Of a DNA stretch of 34,174 nt, positions 1 through 7,462 are shown in pieces (the first letter of the stretch is position 1; each line of letters starts with the position of its first letter). The notes below the pieces were generated by a model that had not been told where the DNA came from, did not search any database, and saw only the letters and a list, made by a program, of their open reading frames with translations. This DNA is from an uncultured Clostridia bacterium (GTDB lineage Bacteria > Bacillota > Clostridia > Oscillospirales > CAG-382). Both the position numbers and the translations under genes were made by a program. The DNA is taken from NCBI GenBank assembly GCA_947626805.1, contig CANQTR010000010.1:1-34174 (forward strand), given 5' to 3'.

Positions 1-611
1 CGCACCAGCCGATGCACGCCGGATTCGCTCTTCAGGTAGCCGTACGCGTTCGTCCCCTCCACGAGGAAGGACACGCTCTTGATACCCGCTTCGTCCCCGT
101 CGAGGTAGTCGAGCACCTTCACGCGGAACTTCTTGCGTTCGGCGTAACGGGTATACATCCGGTAAAGCATCTGCGCCCAGTCCTGCGCCTCCGTCCCGCC
201 CGCGCCGGGGTGAATACTGACGATGGCGTTGTTCGCGTCGTACTCCCCGCACAGCAGGATTTCGATGCGCTGTTCCTCGTATTCCTTCCGCACGGCGTCC
301 AAATCGGCAAGCACCTCGGGGACCATGCTTTCGTCGTCCTCCTCGATGGCCATGTCGATGAGCACGGACACGTCGTCGAACGACGCGCGCAAACGGCGGA
401 AGTCCTCCAGAAGCGACTTCTTGACCTTCAGGCGCTTAAGCACCTTCTGGGAAGCCTGCGGGTCGTCCCAGAAACCGCTCTGCCCGGTCTGCTCCTCAAG
501 CGACCGCACCTCGTCGACCAGCGAATCGTATTTGATGGAAACCTTCAGGTCGTCGATACCGGTTTCCAAATCGCGAAGCGACAACTTCGCCTGTTCCAAT
601 TGAATCAGCAC
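1..611 (-). CDS. prfB: Peptide chain release factor 2, N-terminal part (runs off the left edge)
   Basis: RF2 ends translation at UGA and UAA by triggering release of the peptide from peptidyl-tRNA on the ribosome. About 203 codons are visible: a helical N-terminal domain with SGFWDDPQASQ near residue 45, then HPGAGGTEAQDWAQML, and finally YLKSESGVHRLVR at the window edge. The GGQ and SPF recognition motifs lie outside the window. The reading frame is open from the start through the place (about codons 24-28, VSIKYDSL) where most prfB genes carry an in-frame stop and a CTTTGA shift site, so the usual autoregulatory frameshift is absent. I chose GTG at 611-609 because GAGGA lies just upstream and no in-frame ATG is available. 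It has its own promoter downstream of rnpB. Identity is secure; the exact start is less so. Confidence 0.92.
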   Translation of the reverse strand, partial: MLIQLEQAKLSLRDLETGIDDLKVSIKYDSLVDEVRSLEEQTGQSGFWDDPQASQKVLKRLKVKKSLLEDFRRLRASFDDVSVLIDMAIEEDDESMVPEVLADLDAVRKEYEEQRIEILLCGEYDANNAIVSIHPGAGGTEAQDWAQMLYRMYTRYAERKKFRVKVLDYLDGDEAGIKSVSFLVEGTNAYGYLKSESGVHRLV

Positions 612-644
612 GCACGTTTCCTCGAATCTTTTCTTGATATCCCC

Positions 645-673
645 ATTATAGAGGAATTTCCCCGCTTTGTCAA
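645..673 (-). promoter_or_regulatory. Sigma-A promoter of prfB
   Basis: On the minus strand TTGACA (673-668) and TATAAT (650-645) are both perfect consensus hexamers separated by 17 bases. Transcription would begin near 638, giving a leader of roughly 27 bases before the GTG start of prfB. It lies downstream of the rnpB terminator, so prfB is probably expressed independently of rnpB. Confidence 0.85.
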
Positions 674-707
674 GAGCGGATTTGCCGTTTTCTGCATTTC
701 CGAAAGG

Positions 708-731
708 AAAAAGCGCCCGATGAAAGGCACT
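708..731 (-). terminator. Rho-independent terminator of rnpB
   Basis: Minus strand: AGTGCC (731-726), a loop of about eight bases, GGCGCT (717-712) and a run of T. The six-base-pair stem contains one G-U pair. It starts seven bases after the predicted 3' end of the RNase P RNA, which fits termination followed by trimming. The stem is short, so efficiency is uncertain. Confidence 0.6.
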
Positions 732-737
732 TTTCCA

Positions 738-1083
738 CCGCTTCTGTAAGCCGGGTTCTGTCTTGAACAATCATCTATCTTGGACGCGCGTCGCCGCGCG
801 CCTCTTTGCCACCCGTGAAGCTGCCGAGCAAGCTGAACGCTTCGGTGGGTGTTGCTCCGGATAGGGTTTACATGGCCGCGCCGTTTCCGACGCGCCGGTG
901 GGCTCTTACCCCGCCTTTCCACCCTTACCGCAAGGGAATCCCTTTGCGGCGGTATCTCTCTGTTGCACTGGCCCTGAAGTCACCTTCGGCAGACGTTATC
1001 TGTTATCCTGCTCTGTGGAGCCCGGACTTTCCTCACCGCGTCGTCGGGTCGCCCCGCCGCGCAAGCGCGATTGTTCAAAGCGG
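738..1083 (-). ncRNA. rnpB: RNase P RNA, bacterial A-type
   Basis: This is the catalytic RNA of ribonuclease P, which removes 5' leaders from pre-tRNAs. Minus-strand landmarks in order are GAGGAAAGUCCGGGCUCC (5' part of P4), GGUAAGAGCCCACCG, GUAAACCCUAUCCGGAGCAA, and the 3' block AGAUGAUUGUUCAAGACAG then AACCCGGCUUA. The ends were placed by pairing CCGCTT at the 5' end with AAGCGG at the 3' end (helix P1), giving about 346 nucleotides. The 5' end falls one base from the start predicted by its promoter. The layout resembles A-type RNA rather than the B-type of Bacillus, which agrees with a clostridial host. Confidence 0.95.
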
Positions 1084-1090
1084 TGCTTTT

Positions 1091-1119
1091 ATTATAGCAC
1101 GAAAAATTTCTTTTGTCAA
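1091..1119 (-). promoter_or_regulatory. Sigma-A promoter of rnpB
   Basis: Minus strand TTGACA (1119-1114), a 17-base spacer and TATAAT (1096-1091): a perfect consensus promoter, as expected for an abundant housekeeping RNA. The -35 box lies only four bases from the -35 box of the divergent murD promoter. The predicted start near 1084 matches the RNA 5' end obtained from helix P1. Confidence 0.92.
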
Positions 1120-1123
1120 CCTA

Positions 1124-1152
1124 TTGATTATTTGCCTTTCCGCGGATATAAT
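1124..1152 (+). promoter_or_regulatory. Sigma-A promoter of the murD-peptidase operon
   Basis: TTGATT (1124-1129), a 17-base spacer and TATAAT (1147-1152). The start would be near 1159, leaving a leader of about 50 bases before murD. No further promoter was found before 7390, so this one probably drives murD and the five genes after it. Confidence 0.8.
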
Positions 1153-1209
1153 AGACAGTAGGGTTTTGATTTTTCCGATTTTTTCCATACGATATACGGA
1201 GGCGTTTTC

Positions 1210-2565
1210 ATGCTGAAAGACTATGCGGCGTCCCTGCGGGGCAAACGGGTCTGTTTCGTCGGGCTCGGCGTGAGCAACCTGCCGATTCTCGAACGGTTGC
1301 TCCCCTACGGGGTGCATTGCTCCGTGCGGGACAAGAAGGACCTGCTCGCGGAGCGCCCGGAACTTGCGCCCCTGCAAGAACGCGGGGTGACGTTTCGGTT
1401 CGGAGAGGGGTACTTATCCGACCTGACCGAGGACGTGATTTTTCTCTCCCCCGGCGTCCGGCAGGACCTGCCCGAATTCCTCGAAGCGAAGGCGAACGGG
1501 GCAAAATTGACGAGCGAACTGGAGGAATTCTTCCGCCTCTGCCCCTGCAAGCGCGTCGGCGTGACCGGGAGCGACGGCAAAACCACGACGACCACGCTGA
1601 TTGCCCTGCTGCTGCGCGCGGCGGGCAAGCGGGTGCACCTCGGCGGCAACATCGGGGAAAACCTGTTCGTCCGGCTTGACGATATCCGCCCGGAGGACTA
1701 CGCCGTCGTCGAACTTTCCTCCTTCCAACTCATGAAACTGACGTCCTCGCCGGAAATCGCCCTCATCACCAACCTCTCCCCCAACCACCTCGACTGGCAC
1801 CGCGATATGCGGGAATACGCGGACGCGAAGGCGAATATCTTTTCCCGGCAGGACCCGTCCGGGTTGCTCGTGCTCAACCGCGACGACCCGTATGCCGCCC
1901 GTTACGCCGCGCAAGCGCCCGGCCGCGTCCGCTGGATTTCCGGCGAAGAAAAACTTCCGAACGGCGAGGACGTCTGGTTCGACGAAACCGGCGTCCACCG
2001 GGGGGAGGAACTGCTGTTGCCGGACGAGGATATCCTGCTCGTCGGGCGGCACAACCGCTACAACTACGCCGAGGCAATCGCCGCCGTCGGCGACCTCGTC
2101 CCGACCGACGCCCTGCGCGAGGTCGCACGGACTTTCGGCGGCGTGGAGCACCGTATCGAACTGGTCCGCGAGAAGGGCGGCGTGAAATTCTACAATTCGT
2201 CCATCGATTCCAGTCCGTCCCGCACGGCTGCCTGCCTGAACAGTTTTGAAAACCCGGTCGTCGTCATTTGCGGCGGCTACGACAAGCAAATTCCGCTCGC
2301 CCCGCTCGGTCCGCTGTTCCGAAAAAAGGCGAAAGCGGCGGTGCTCTGCGGGCAGACGGCGGAGAAAATCGAGACCGCCCTGCGGGACGCCGGCTACACC
2401 CGATTCGTGCGGGTGGATTCGTTCGAGGAAGCGGTCCGCGCGGCGGCGCAAATCGCCGAACCCGGCGACAGCGTCGTGCTCTCCCCCGCCGCCGCAAGTT
2501 TCGACCAATTCCGGAATTTCGCCGAACGCGGCGAAACGTTTCGGCGCATCGTCAAGGAACTTTAG
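1210..2565 (+). CDS. murD: UDP-N-acetylmuramoyl-L-alanine--D-glutamate ligase
   Basis: MurD is the cytoplasmic ATP-dependent ligase that adds D-glutamate to UDP-MurNAc-L-alanine in peptidoglycan precursor synthesis. The 451 residues match the family length. An N-terminal nucleotide-binding domain (GLGVSNLPILERL, about 18-30) is followed by the Mur ligase P-loop GVTGSDGKTTTT (about 117-128), then GNIGENLF, ELSSFQLMKL, NLSPNHLDWH and HNRYNYAEAI. The C-terminal domain has GGVEHRIELV, FYNSSIDSSPSRT and the GGYDK motif. ATG 1210 is preceded by CGGAGG at good spacing. It lies outside any dcw cell-wall cluster and instead heads an operon with peptidases, its stop being 14 bases from the next ATG. 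Identity is secure. Confidence 0.97.
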   Translation: MLKDYAASLRGKRVCFVGLGVSNLPILERLLPYGVHCSVRDKKDLLAERPELAPLQERGVTFRFGEGYLSDLTEDVIFLSPGVRQDLPEFLEAKANGAKLTSELEEFFRLCPCKRVGVTGSDGKTTTTTLIALLLRAAGKRVHLGGNIGENLFVRLDDIRPEDYAVVELSSFQLMKLTSSPEIALITNLSPNHLDWHRDMREYADAKANIFSRQDPSGLLVLNRDDPYAARYAAQAPGRVRWISGEEKLPNGEDVWFDETGVHRGEELLLPDEDILLVGRHNRYNYAEAIAAVGDLVPTDALREVARTFGGVEHRIELVREKGGVKFYNSSIDSSPSRTAACLNSFENPVVVICGGYDKQIPLAPLGPLFRKKAKAAVLCGQTAEKIETALRDAGYTRFVRVDSFEEAVRAAAQIAEPGDSVVLSPAAASFDQFRNFAERGETFRRIVKEL

Positions 2566-2579
2566 GAAAGGAGAACGCC

Positions 2580-3653
2580 ATGGAGCGCATTTACGAACTC
2601 GCAAAACAACTGACCGCCCTGCCGGGTGTCTCCGGCGACGAACAGCGCGCGCTGGGGCAGGTGCGGGAACTGCTCGGCGGTTCCTTCGACGAAACCTTCT
2701 GCACACCCGTTTCCAGTTTCTGGGGAATCCGCCGAAGTAAAAACCCGTCCGCCGGGACGGTTCTGCTCGACGCGCACCTCGACACGGTCGGCTTTATCGT
2801 GACCGCCGTCTGCGACGGAGGGTTCCTGAAGGTCGCCCCGGTCGGGCGAATCGCCGAAAAGAACCTTTCCGCCGCGGAAGTCTGGATTTACGGCGAAAAG
2901 ACCATTCCGGGCGTGTTCGCCGCAAAACCCCCGCATTTGCAGGAGTCGGGGGAGAGCGAAAAGAAGATGTCCCTCTCCGACTTCGCAATCGACACCGGGT
3001 ACACCCGCGAAACGCTCGAAACGCTCGTGCGCGTCGGGACCTACGTCGGGTTCAAGGCGGAAGCGGAACGGCTCAACGACCATATCGCGGTCAGCCCGTC
3101 CTTCGACGACCGCCTCTGCGCCGCCGCCCACCTGCGGGCGCTCGAACTGCTCGGGGACGAGGACGTCGGTCTGCACATCGCCTTCCAATTCTCCGCCCGC
3201 GAGGAGCAGGGCTATAAAGGGGCGATGACGACCGCCTACCGCGTCGACCCGGACATGGCTATCGTCATGGACGTCGGGCACGCCTACGTCCCCGGCGCCC
3301 CGGAAAGGCGAAAGACCGCCGTCGCCGGGAAGGGTTGTCTGCTCTCCTACGCCCCGCAAACTTCGCGCGCGCTGACCGTCTGGGCGGAGCGGGTCGCGAA
3401 GGAGGAAGGCGTCCCGGTCCAGCCGGTCGCCGAACCCGGTCGCACCGGCACCAATTCCAACGCGGTACAGACGACCCGCGGCGGGATTCCCGTCTGCCTG
3501 CTTTCCGTACCGCTCAAAAATATGCACACCGCCAACGAGGTCGTCGACCTGCGGGACGCGCGAGCCGCCGCCGATTTGGTCGCCGCTCTGCTGCGCCGCG
3601 CCGCGAAAGAACAGGAGGGACTTTTCCGCCATGGAACCGCAAGCCTTCTTTGA
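2580..3653 (+). CDS. M42 family metallo-aminopeptidase, paralogue 1
   Basis: M42 enzymes are two-metal cytosolic aminopeptidases that commonly assemble into dodecameric tetrahedra and trim short peptides. This 357-residue protein keeps the likely ligands and catalytic residues: HLD in LLDAHLDTVGF, the aspartate in SFDDRLCAA, the paired glutamates in SAREEQGYKGA, the aspartate in AIVMDVGH and the histidine in LKNMHTANEVVDL. It is the most divergent of the three paralogues here, with HLDTVG instead of HMDEVG and a different C-terminal histidine context. The start at 2580 follows AAAGGAG. It overlaps the next gene by 23 bases. Substrate preference cannot be read from sequence; carboxypeptidase or deblocking activity is possible. 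Confidence 0.9.
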   Translation: MERIYELAKQLTALPGVSGDEQRALGQVRELLGGSFDETFCTPVSSFWGIRRSKNPSAGTVLLDAHLDTVGFIVTAVCDGGFLKVAPVGRIAEKNLSAAEVWIYGEKTIPGVFAAKPPHLQESGESEKKMSLSDFAIDTGYTRETLETLVRVGTYVGFKAEAERLNDHIAVSPSFDDRLCAAAHLRALELLGDEDVGLHIAFQFSAREEQGYKGAMTTAYRVDPDMAIVMDVGHAYVPGAPERRKTAVAGKGCLLSYAPQTSRALTVWAERVAKEEGVPVQPVAEPGRTGTNSNAVQTTRGGIPVCLLSVPLKNMHTANEVVDLRDARAAADLVAALLRRAAKEQEGLFRHGTASLL

Positions 3654-4671
3654 AAAACTCAAAGCCTACTGCGCCGTCCCCGGTCCGTCCGGCATGGAGG
3701 ACGCGATTCGGGAGCGTATTCTCGCCGACATCCTGCCGTCCGGCGCGTCGTATGAGGTCGACCCGCTCGGCAACCTGCTCGTGTTCAAGCGCGGGCGGGA
3801 GCGGCGCCCGTATAAGCTGGTCGTCGCCGCGCATATGGACGAGGTCGGGTTTCTCGTGACCGCCGTGACCGACGAGGGTCTGCTCTGTTTCGACGCCGTC
3901 GGCGGGGTGGACCGCCGCGTGGTCAGCGGGCGGCGCGTGCAGTTCTGCAAGGACGGACGGACCGGCGTGGTCGCGTCGAAATCCATTCATATCCAGACCC
4001 CGGACGAATTCGGCAAGTGCGAACCGATTGCGGATATGCGTATCGACATCGGCGAAACCGACCGCGAAGGCGCGGAAGCGCTCGTCCGTATCGGCGACTT
4101 CGCCGTGTTCCAACCGAACTACGCCGAATTCGGCGAGGGGCTCGTCAAATCCAAAGCCATCGACGACCGCTTCGGCTGCGCCGTGCTGACCGACCTAATC
4201 CATTCCGACCTCGCCTACGACACCTACTTCGCGTTCGACACCTGCGAGGAAATCGGTTGCGACGGGGCGAAGGAGGTCTGCCACCGCCTTCGCCCGGACG
4301 TCGCCGTCATTCTCGAATCCACGACCGCCGGGGACGTCTGCGACACGCCGGAGGGAGCGCGCGCCTGCGAACTCCGCAAGGGCGCCGTGCTCTCCCACAT
4401 GGACGGCGGCACCGTCTACGACAAGGAACTGCTTGCATTCGCCCTGCGGACCGCCGGGGAGGAAAAAATCCCCTGCCAACTCAAGAACATCGTCGCCGGA
4501 GGCAACGAGGCGCGCGCTTACCAGACCAGCGGGACCGGCGCGCGCGTGCTCGCGATCTCCGCGCCCACCCGTTACCTGCATTCCGCCTGCTGTGTCGCCG
4601 CGAAGGAGGACCTCCTCGCCGTCGGTCGGCTCACGCGGGCGATCCTCGAAAGGAGCCTGCCGCTATGCTGA
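3631..4671 (+). CDS. M42 family metallo-aminopeptidase, paralogue 2
   Basis: This 346-residue second M42 protein has AHMDEVGF near residue 68, AIDDRFGC, DTCEEIGCDGA, ESTTAGD and the terminal TRYLHS histidine motif. These are the expected positions for the two-metal site, with glutamate rather than aspartate in the ESTTAGD segment, a usual alternative in this family. Its start lies inside the end of paralogue 1 and its stop overlaps the start of paralogue 3 by seven bases, so the three are probably translationally coupled. Cytosolic, with no signal peptide. Close to YsdC/FrvX-type proteins, annotated as glutamyl or leucyl aminopeptidases or as cellulases in error. Confidence 0.92.
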   Translation: MEPQAFFEKLKAYCAVPGPSGMEDAIRERILADILPSGASYEVDPLGNLLVFKRGRERRPYKLVVAAHMDEVGFLVTAVTDEGLLCFDAVGGVDRRVVSGRRVQFCKDGRTGVVASKSIHIQTPDEFGKCEPIADMRIDIGETDREGAEALVRIGDFAVFQPNYAEFGEGLVKSKAIDDRFGCAVLTDLIHSDLAYDTYFAFDTCEEIGCDGAKEVCHRLRPDVAVILESTTAGDVCDTPEGARACELRKGAVLSHMDGGTVYDKELLAFALRTAGEEKIPCQLKNIVAGGNEARAYQTSGTGARVLAISAPTRYLHSACCVAAKEDLLAVGRLTRAILERSLPLC

Positions 4672-5660
4672 CGCTCATTCGTCAATTCACCTCCGCCTTC
4701 TCCGTGTCCGGCTGGGAAAGACCGCTCGCGGAGCAGATTCGCAAGACCCTCGCCCCCGTCGCCGACGAAATCACGACCGACCCGCTCGGCAACCTGCTCA
4801 TCCTTCGCAAGGGCAAGGATTCCTCCCGCAAGCTGATGATTGCGTCCCATATGGACGAAATCGGTTTCGTCGTGACCGCAATCGACGACGCGGGATTCGT
4901 CCGCGTTTCCAACGTCGGCGGTATCCACGCCGTCGCGTCCGCATTCCAGCGCGTGCGCTTTCGGAACGGGACGAACGGGGTCGTCGTCCCCGAAAGCGGC
5001 GTCAAGCCCGCCGACCTGACCGCGAAGAAACTGATTGTCGACGTCGGCGCGTCCGACCGCAAAGCCGCCGAACGCAAGGGGATACGCGTCGGCGAGCTGT
5101 GCGCCGTCGTGCCGATGCTGCAACGGCTTTCCGGCACGCGCTACGCCGCAAAAGCGTTCGACGACCGTATCGGCTGCGTTCTTTCCGCCTATACCGCCCT
5201 TCACGCCGACACGCCCGCGTGCGACACCTATTTCTGCTTCACCGTGCAGGAGGAAGTCGGCTGTCGGGGCGCCCTGCCCGCCGCGTTCCGCATCGCCCCG
5301 GACTACGCAATCGCGCTGGACGTGACGACCGCCGACGATTGCGGCATCAAACAGCCCGTGACCCGCCTCGGCGGCGGCGCGGCAGTCAAGGTCAAGGATT
5401 CCTCGGTGCTTTGCGCGCCGGTCGTCGTCGACCGCATGACCGAACTCGCGAAAGCGCGGAAAATCCCGTACCAGTACGAAGTTCTGACCGCCGGGGGAAC
5501 GGACACGTCCGCCATGCAGATGGCGGGGGCGGGGTGCGCGGCGGGGTGCATTTCCATTCCGACCCGCTATATCCACTCCCCGGTCGAAACCGTCGACCTG
5601 CGCGACCTGCGCGCCTGCGCGGACCTGCTGACCGCCTGCGTCGAGGAAGGCATGGCGTAA
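4665..5660 (+). CDS. M42 family metallo-aminopeptidase, paralogue 3
   Basis: This 331-residue third M42 protein has SHMDEIGF (about residues 63-70), AFDDRIGC, TVQEEVGCRGA, ALDVTTADD and TRYIHSPVETVDLRD, a complete two-metal site with the classic family spacing. ATG 4665 was chosen because it overlaps the stop of paralogue 2 and carries AAAGGAG about six bases upstream. Paralogue 1 shares the VETVDLRD-like tail (NEVVDLRD), while paralogue 2 does not. The arrangement suggests either division of substrate specificity or a mixed oligomer. A 42-base gap separates it from the next gene. Confidence 0.93.
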   Translation: MLTLIRQFTSAFSVSGWERPLAEQIRKTLAPVADEITTDPLGNLLILRKGKDSSRKLMIASHMDEIGFVVTAIDDAGFVRVSNVGGIHAVASAFQRVRFRNGTNGVVVPESGVKPADLTAKKLIVDVGASDRKAAERKGIRVGELCAVVPMLQRLSGTRYAAKAFDDRIGCVLSAYTALHADTPACDTYFCFTVQEEVGCRGALPAAFRIAPDYAIALDVTTADDCGIKQPVTRLGGGAAVKVKDSSVLCAPVVVDRMTELAKARKIPYQYEVLTAGGTDTSAMQMAGAGCAAGCISIPTRYIHSPVETVDLRDLRACADLLTACVEEGMA

Positions 5661-5702
5661 AAATCCGCCCCGGAACCGAAAGAAAGGAAACCAAACCAAC
5701 CT

Positions 5703-6938
5703 ATGAGCATCACCATTCCCGAGCGCCTGCTCGCCAAAGCGGAGGACTGCGAGCGCCTCCTCGCCGACACGTTCCGTCGGCTCGAACAGACCGCGTTCCG
5801 CAACACGCAAAAGGTCCTGCGCGTCTTTTCCGACAACAAACTCTCCGAACGGCACTTCAACGGCACGGTCGGCTACGGCTACAACGACGAAGGGCGGGAC
5901 CTGTGCGACAAACTGTTCGCCGGTTGTTTCGGACGCGAAGCGGGATTCGCCCGTGCGGGCATCATCTCCGGCACCCATGCGCTGACCATCGCCCTGCAGG
6001 GGTTGCTCCGTCCGGGGGACGTCCTGCTGTCCGTCACCGGCAAGCCCTACGACACGCTCGAAGGGGTCATCGGCATCACCCCCTGCAAGGGGTCGCTTGC
6101 GGAATTCGGCGTGCGATACGAGCAAATCGACCTGATAGGCGCGTCCGCGCTCGACCTGCCCGCCGTCCGCGCGAGATTGGAGAAGGGCGGCGTGAAGGTG
6201 CTGTACGCCCAGCGGTCCAAGGGCTACGAAGCCCGCCGCACGCTGACCGTCGCGGAACTCGACGCGCTCGCCGACCTCGCGAAGGCGTATCCCGGCGTGT
6301 TCTTCGTCGTTGATAACTGCTACGGCGAATTCGTCGAGGAAACCGAACCGAAGGCGGACCTGCTGGTCGGTTCGCTCATCAAGAACCCCGGCGGCGGCAT
6401 GGCGGAGAGCGGCGGCTACCTCGTCGGCAGCCCGGAAGCGGTCGAACTCGCGTCCTACCGGCTGACCGTTCCGGGAATCGGACTGGAAGCGGGCGCCTCG
6501 CTCGGTACCAACAAGCAGCTCATCAAAGGGCTGTTCTATGCCCCGCATACGGTGCTGCAGGCGCTCAAGACCGCCCATTTCGCCGCCGCACTGCTGGAAA
6601 GCTGCGGCTACGCCTGCTCCCCCGGCCCGCTCGAACCCCGCGCCGACATCATTCAGACCGTCGATTGCGGCAGCGCGGACAAGTTGTTGCGTTTCTGCAG
6701 GGGGATTCAAGCCGGTTCCCCGGTCGACAGTTACGTCACGCCGGAGGGCTGGGCAATGCCCGGTTACCACGACGACGTGGTCATGGCGGCGGGGACGTTC
6801 GTGCAGGGCGCGTCCATCGAACTGTCCGCCGACGGACCTATCCGCCCGCCCTACCGCGCGTTCCTGCAGGGCGGATTGACATACGAATCCGGCAAGTACG
6901 GCGTGCTTTGCGCGTTAGCCTGCATGGAAAACGACTGA
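5703..6938 (+). CDS. PLP-dependent methionine gamma-lyase/aluminium-resistance family protein (YnbB-like)
   Basis: This 411-residue fold-type I PLP enzyme belongs to the family annotated as methionine gamma-lyase or aluminium resistance protein. Visible marks are SERHFNGTVGYGYNDEGRD, GIISGTHALTIALQGLLRPGD, LLSVTGKPYDTLEGVIG, YAQRSKGYEARRT, FFVVDNCYGEFVEE and GSLIKNPGGGMAE, where the lysine of SLIKNPGGG is the likely Schiff-base residue. The C-terminus has EGWAMPGYHDDVVMAAGTFVQGAS. True substrates of this family are poorly defined; carbon-sulfur lysis of cysteine or methionine derivatives is the usual proposal. Sitting after three peptidases, it could take amino acids released from peptides, which is inference. 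RBS AAAGAAAGG precedes ATG. Confidence 0.9.
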   Translation: MSITIPERLLAKAEDCERLLADTFRRLEQTAFRNTQKVLRVFSDNKLSERHFNGTVGYGYNDEGRDLCDKLFAGCFGREAGFARAGIISGTHALTIALQGLLRPGDVLLSVTGKPYDTLEGVIGITPCKGSLAEFGVRYEQIDLIGASALDLPAVRARLEKGGVKVLYAQRSKGYEARRTLTVAELDALADLAKAYPGVFFVVDNCYGEFVEETEPKADLLVGSLIKNPGGGMAESGGYLVGSPEAVELASYRLTVPGIGLEAGASLGTNKQLIKGLFYAPHTVLQALKTAHFAAALLESCGYACSPGPLEPRADIIQTVDCGSADKLLRFCRGIQAGSPVDSYVTPEGWAMPGYHDDVVMAAGTFVQGASIELSADGPIRPPYRAFLQGGLTYESGKYGVLCALACMEND

Positions 6939-6954
6939 AAAAGGAGGGGTTGCA

Positions 6955-7350
6955 ATGATTCGCCGGTGGCTTTCCCGGTTCCTGTACGGTCGAAACGGAC
7001 CGGACACGCTCTACAACGTCTGTTTCTGGACGGCGTTCGCGCTTTCGCTCGTCAACCTGTTCCTCGGCTCGCTGATTCTCGAGGTCGTTTACCTGCTGCT
7101 GTTCGGCTACGCGATTTTCCGCCTGCTCTCCCGCAATATCGCCCGCCGCCGGAAGGAAAACGAGGCGTTTCGGCGTTTCCTCGCGTCCCCGCGCAAACTG
7201 CTCGAATCGCGGAAACGGCAACGCGCCGACCGCGAACACGTCTACAAGCGTTGCCCGCACTGCAAAAGTCAACTTCGTTTCCCGCGCGAAAAAGGGAAAC
7301 ACACGGTCCGCTGTCCCCGCTGCGGCGCGACGTTTTCCGTCAAAATCTGA
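6955..7350 (+). CDS. Small membrane protein with C-terminal zinc ribbon, function unknown
   Basis: I do not recognise a named family. The 131 residues hold two hydrophobic segments (about 21-38 and 40-58), a basic arginine/lysine-rich stretch (about 60-95), and a CPHC...CPRC zinc ribbon with cysteines at 100, 103, 120 and 123. The topology suggests a hairpin anchor with the ribbon probably in the cytoplasm. It begins 16 bases after the previous gene behind a strong AAAAGGAGGGG ribosome site, so it is the last gene of the murD-peptidase operon. The ribbon could bind nucleic acid or a partner protein, or simply be structural. The gene is probably real given its RBS, composition and spacing. Confidence 0.8.
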   Translation: MIRRWLSRFLYGRNGPDTLYNVCFWTAFALSLVNLFLGSLILEVVYLLLFGYAIFRLLSRNIARRRKENEAFRRFLASPRKLLESRKRQRADREHVYKRCPHCKSQLRFPREKGKHTVRCPRCGATFSVKI

Positions 7351-7389
7351 CCGGCGAACGCCTTTTCGCAACTTTCTTTGCACAAACCG

Positions 7390-7418
7390 TTGACAAGCGC
7401 CCGTTTTTTTGGTAAGAT
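7390..7418 (+). promoter_or_regulatory. Sigma-A promoter of fakA
   Basis: TTGACA (7390-7395), a 17-base spacer and TAAGAT (7413-7418), starting near 7425 and leaving a leader of about 38 bases that carries AAAGGAG before the ATG at 7463. Confidence 0.82.
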
Positions 7419-7462
7419 AGGGATAGATTTTTGATTGCACAAAAGAAAGGAGCCTGCGGCAG

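Noticed and set aside
7351..7372. Possible terminator GGCG-AAC-GCC with TTTT after the zinc-ribbon gene
   Set aside because: The stem is only three to four base pairs, too weak to claim, although some termination before the fakA promoter would be expected.
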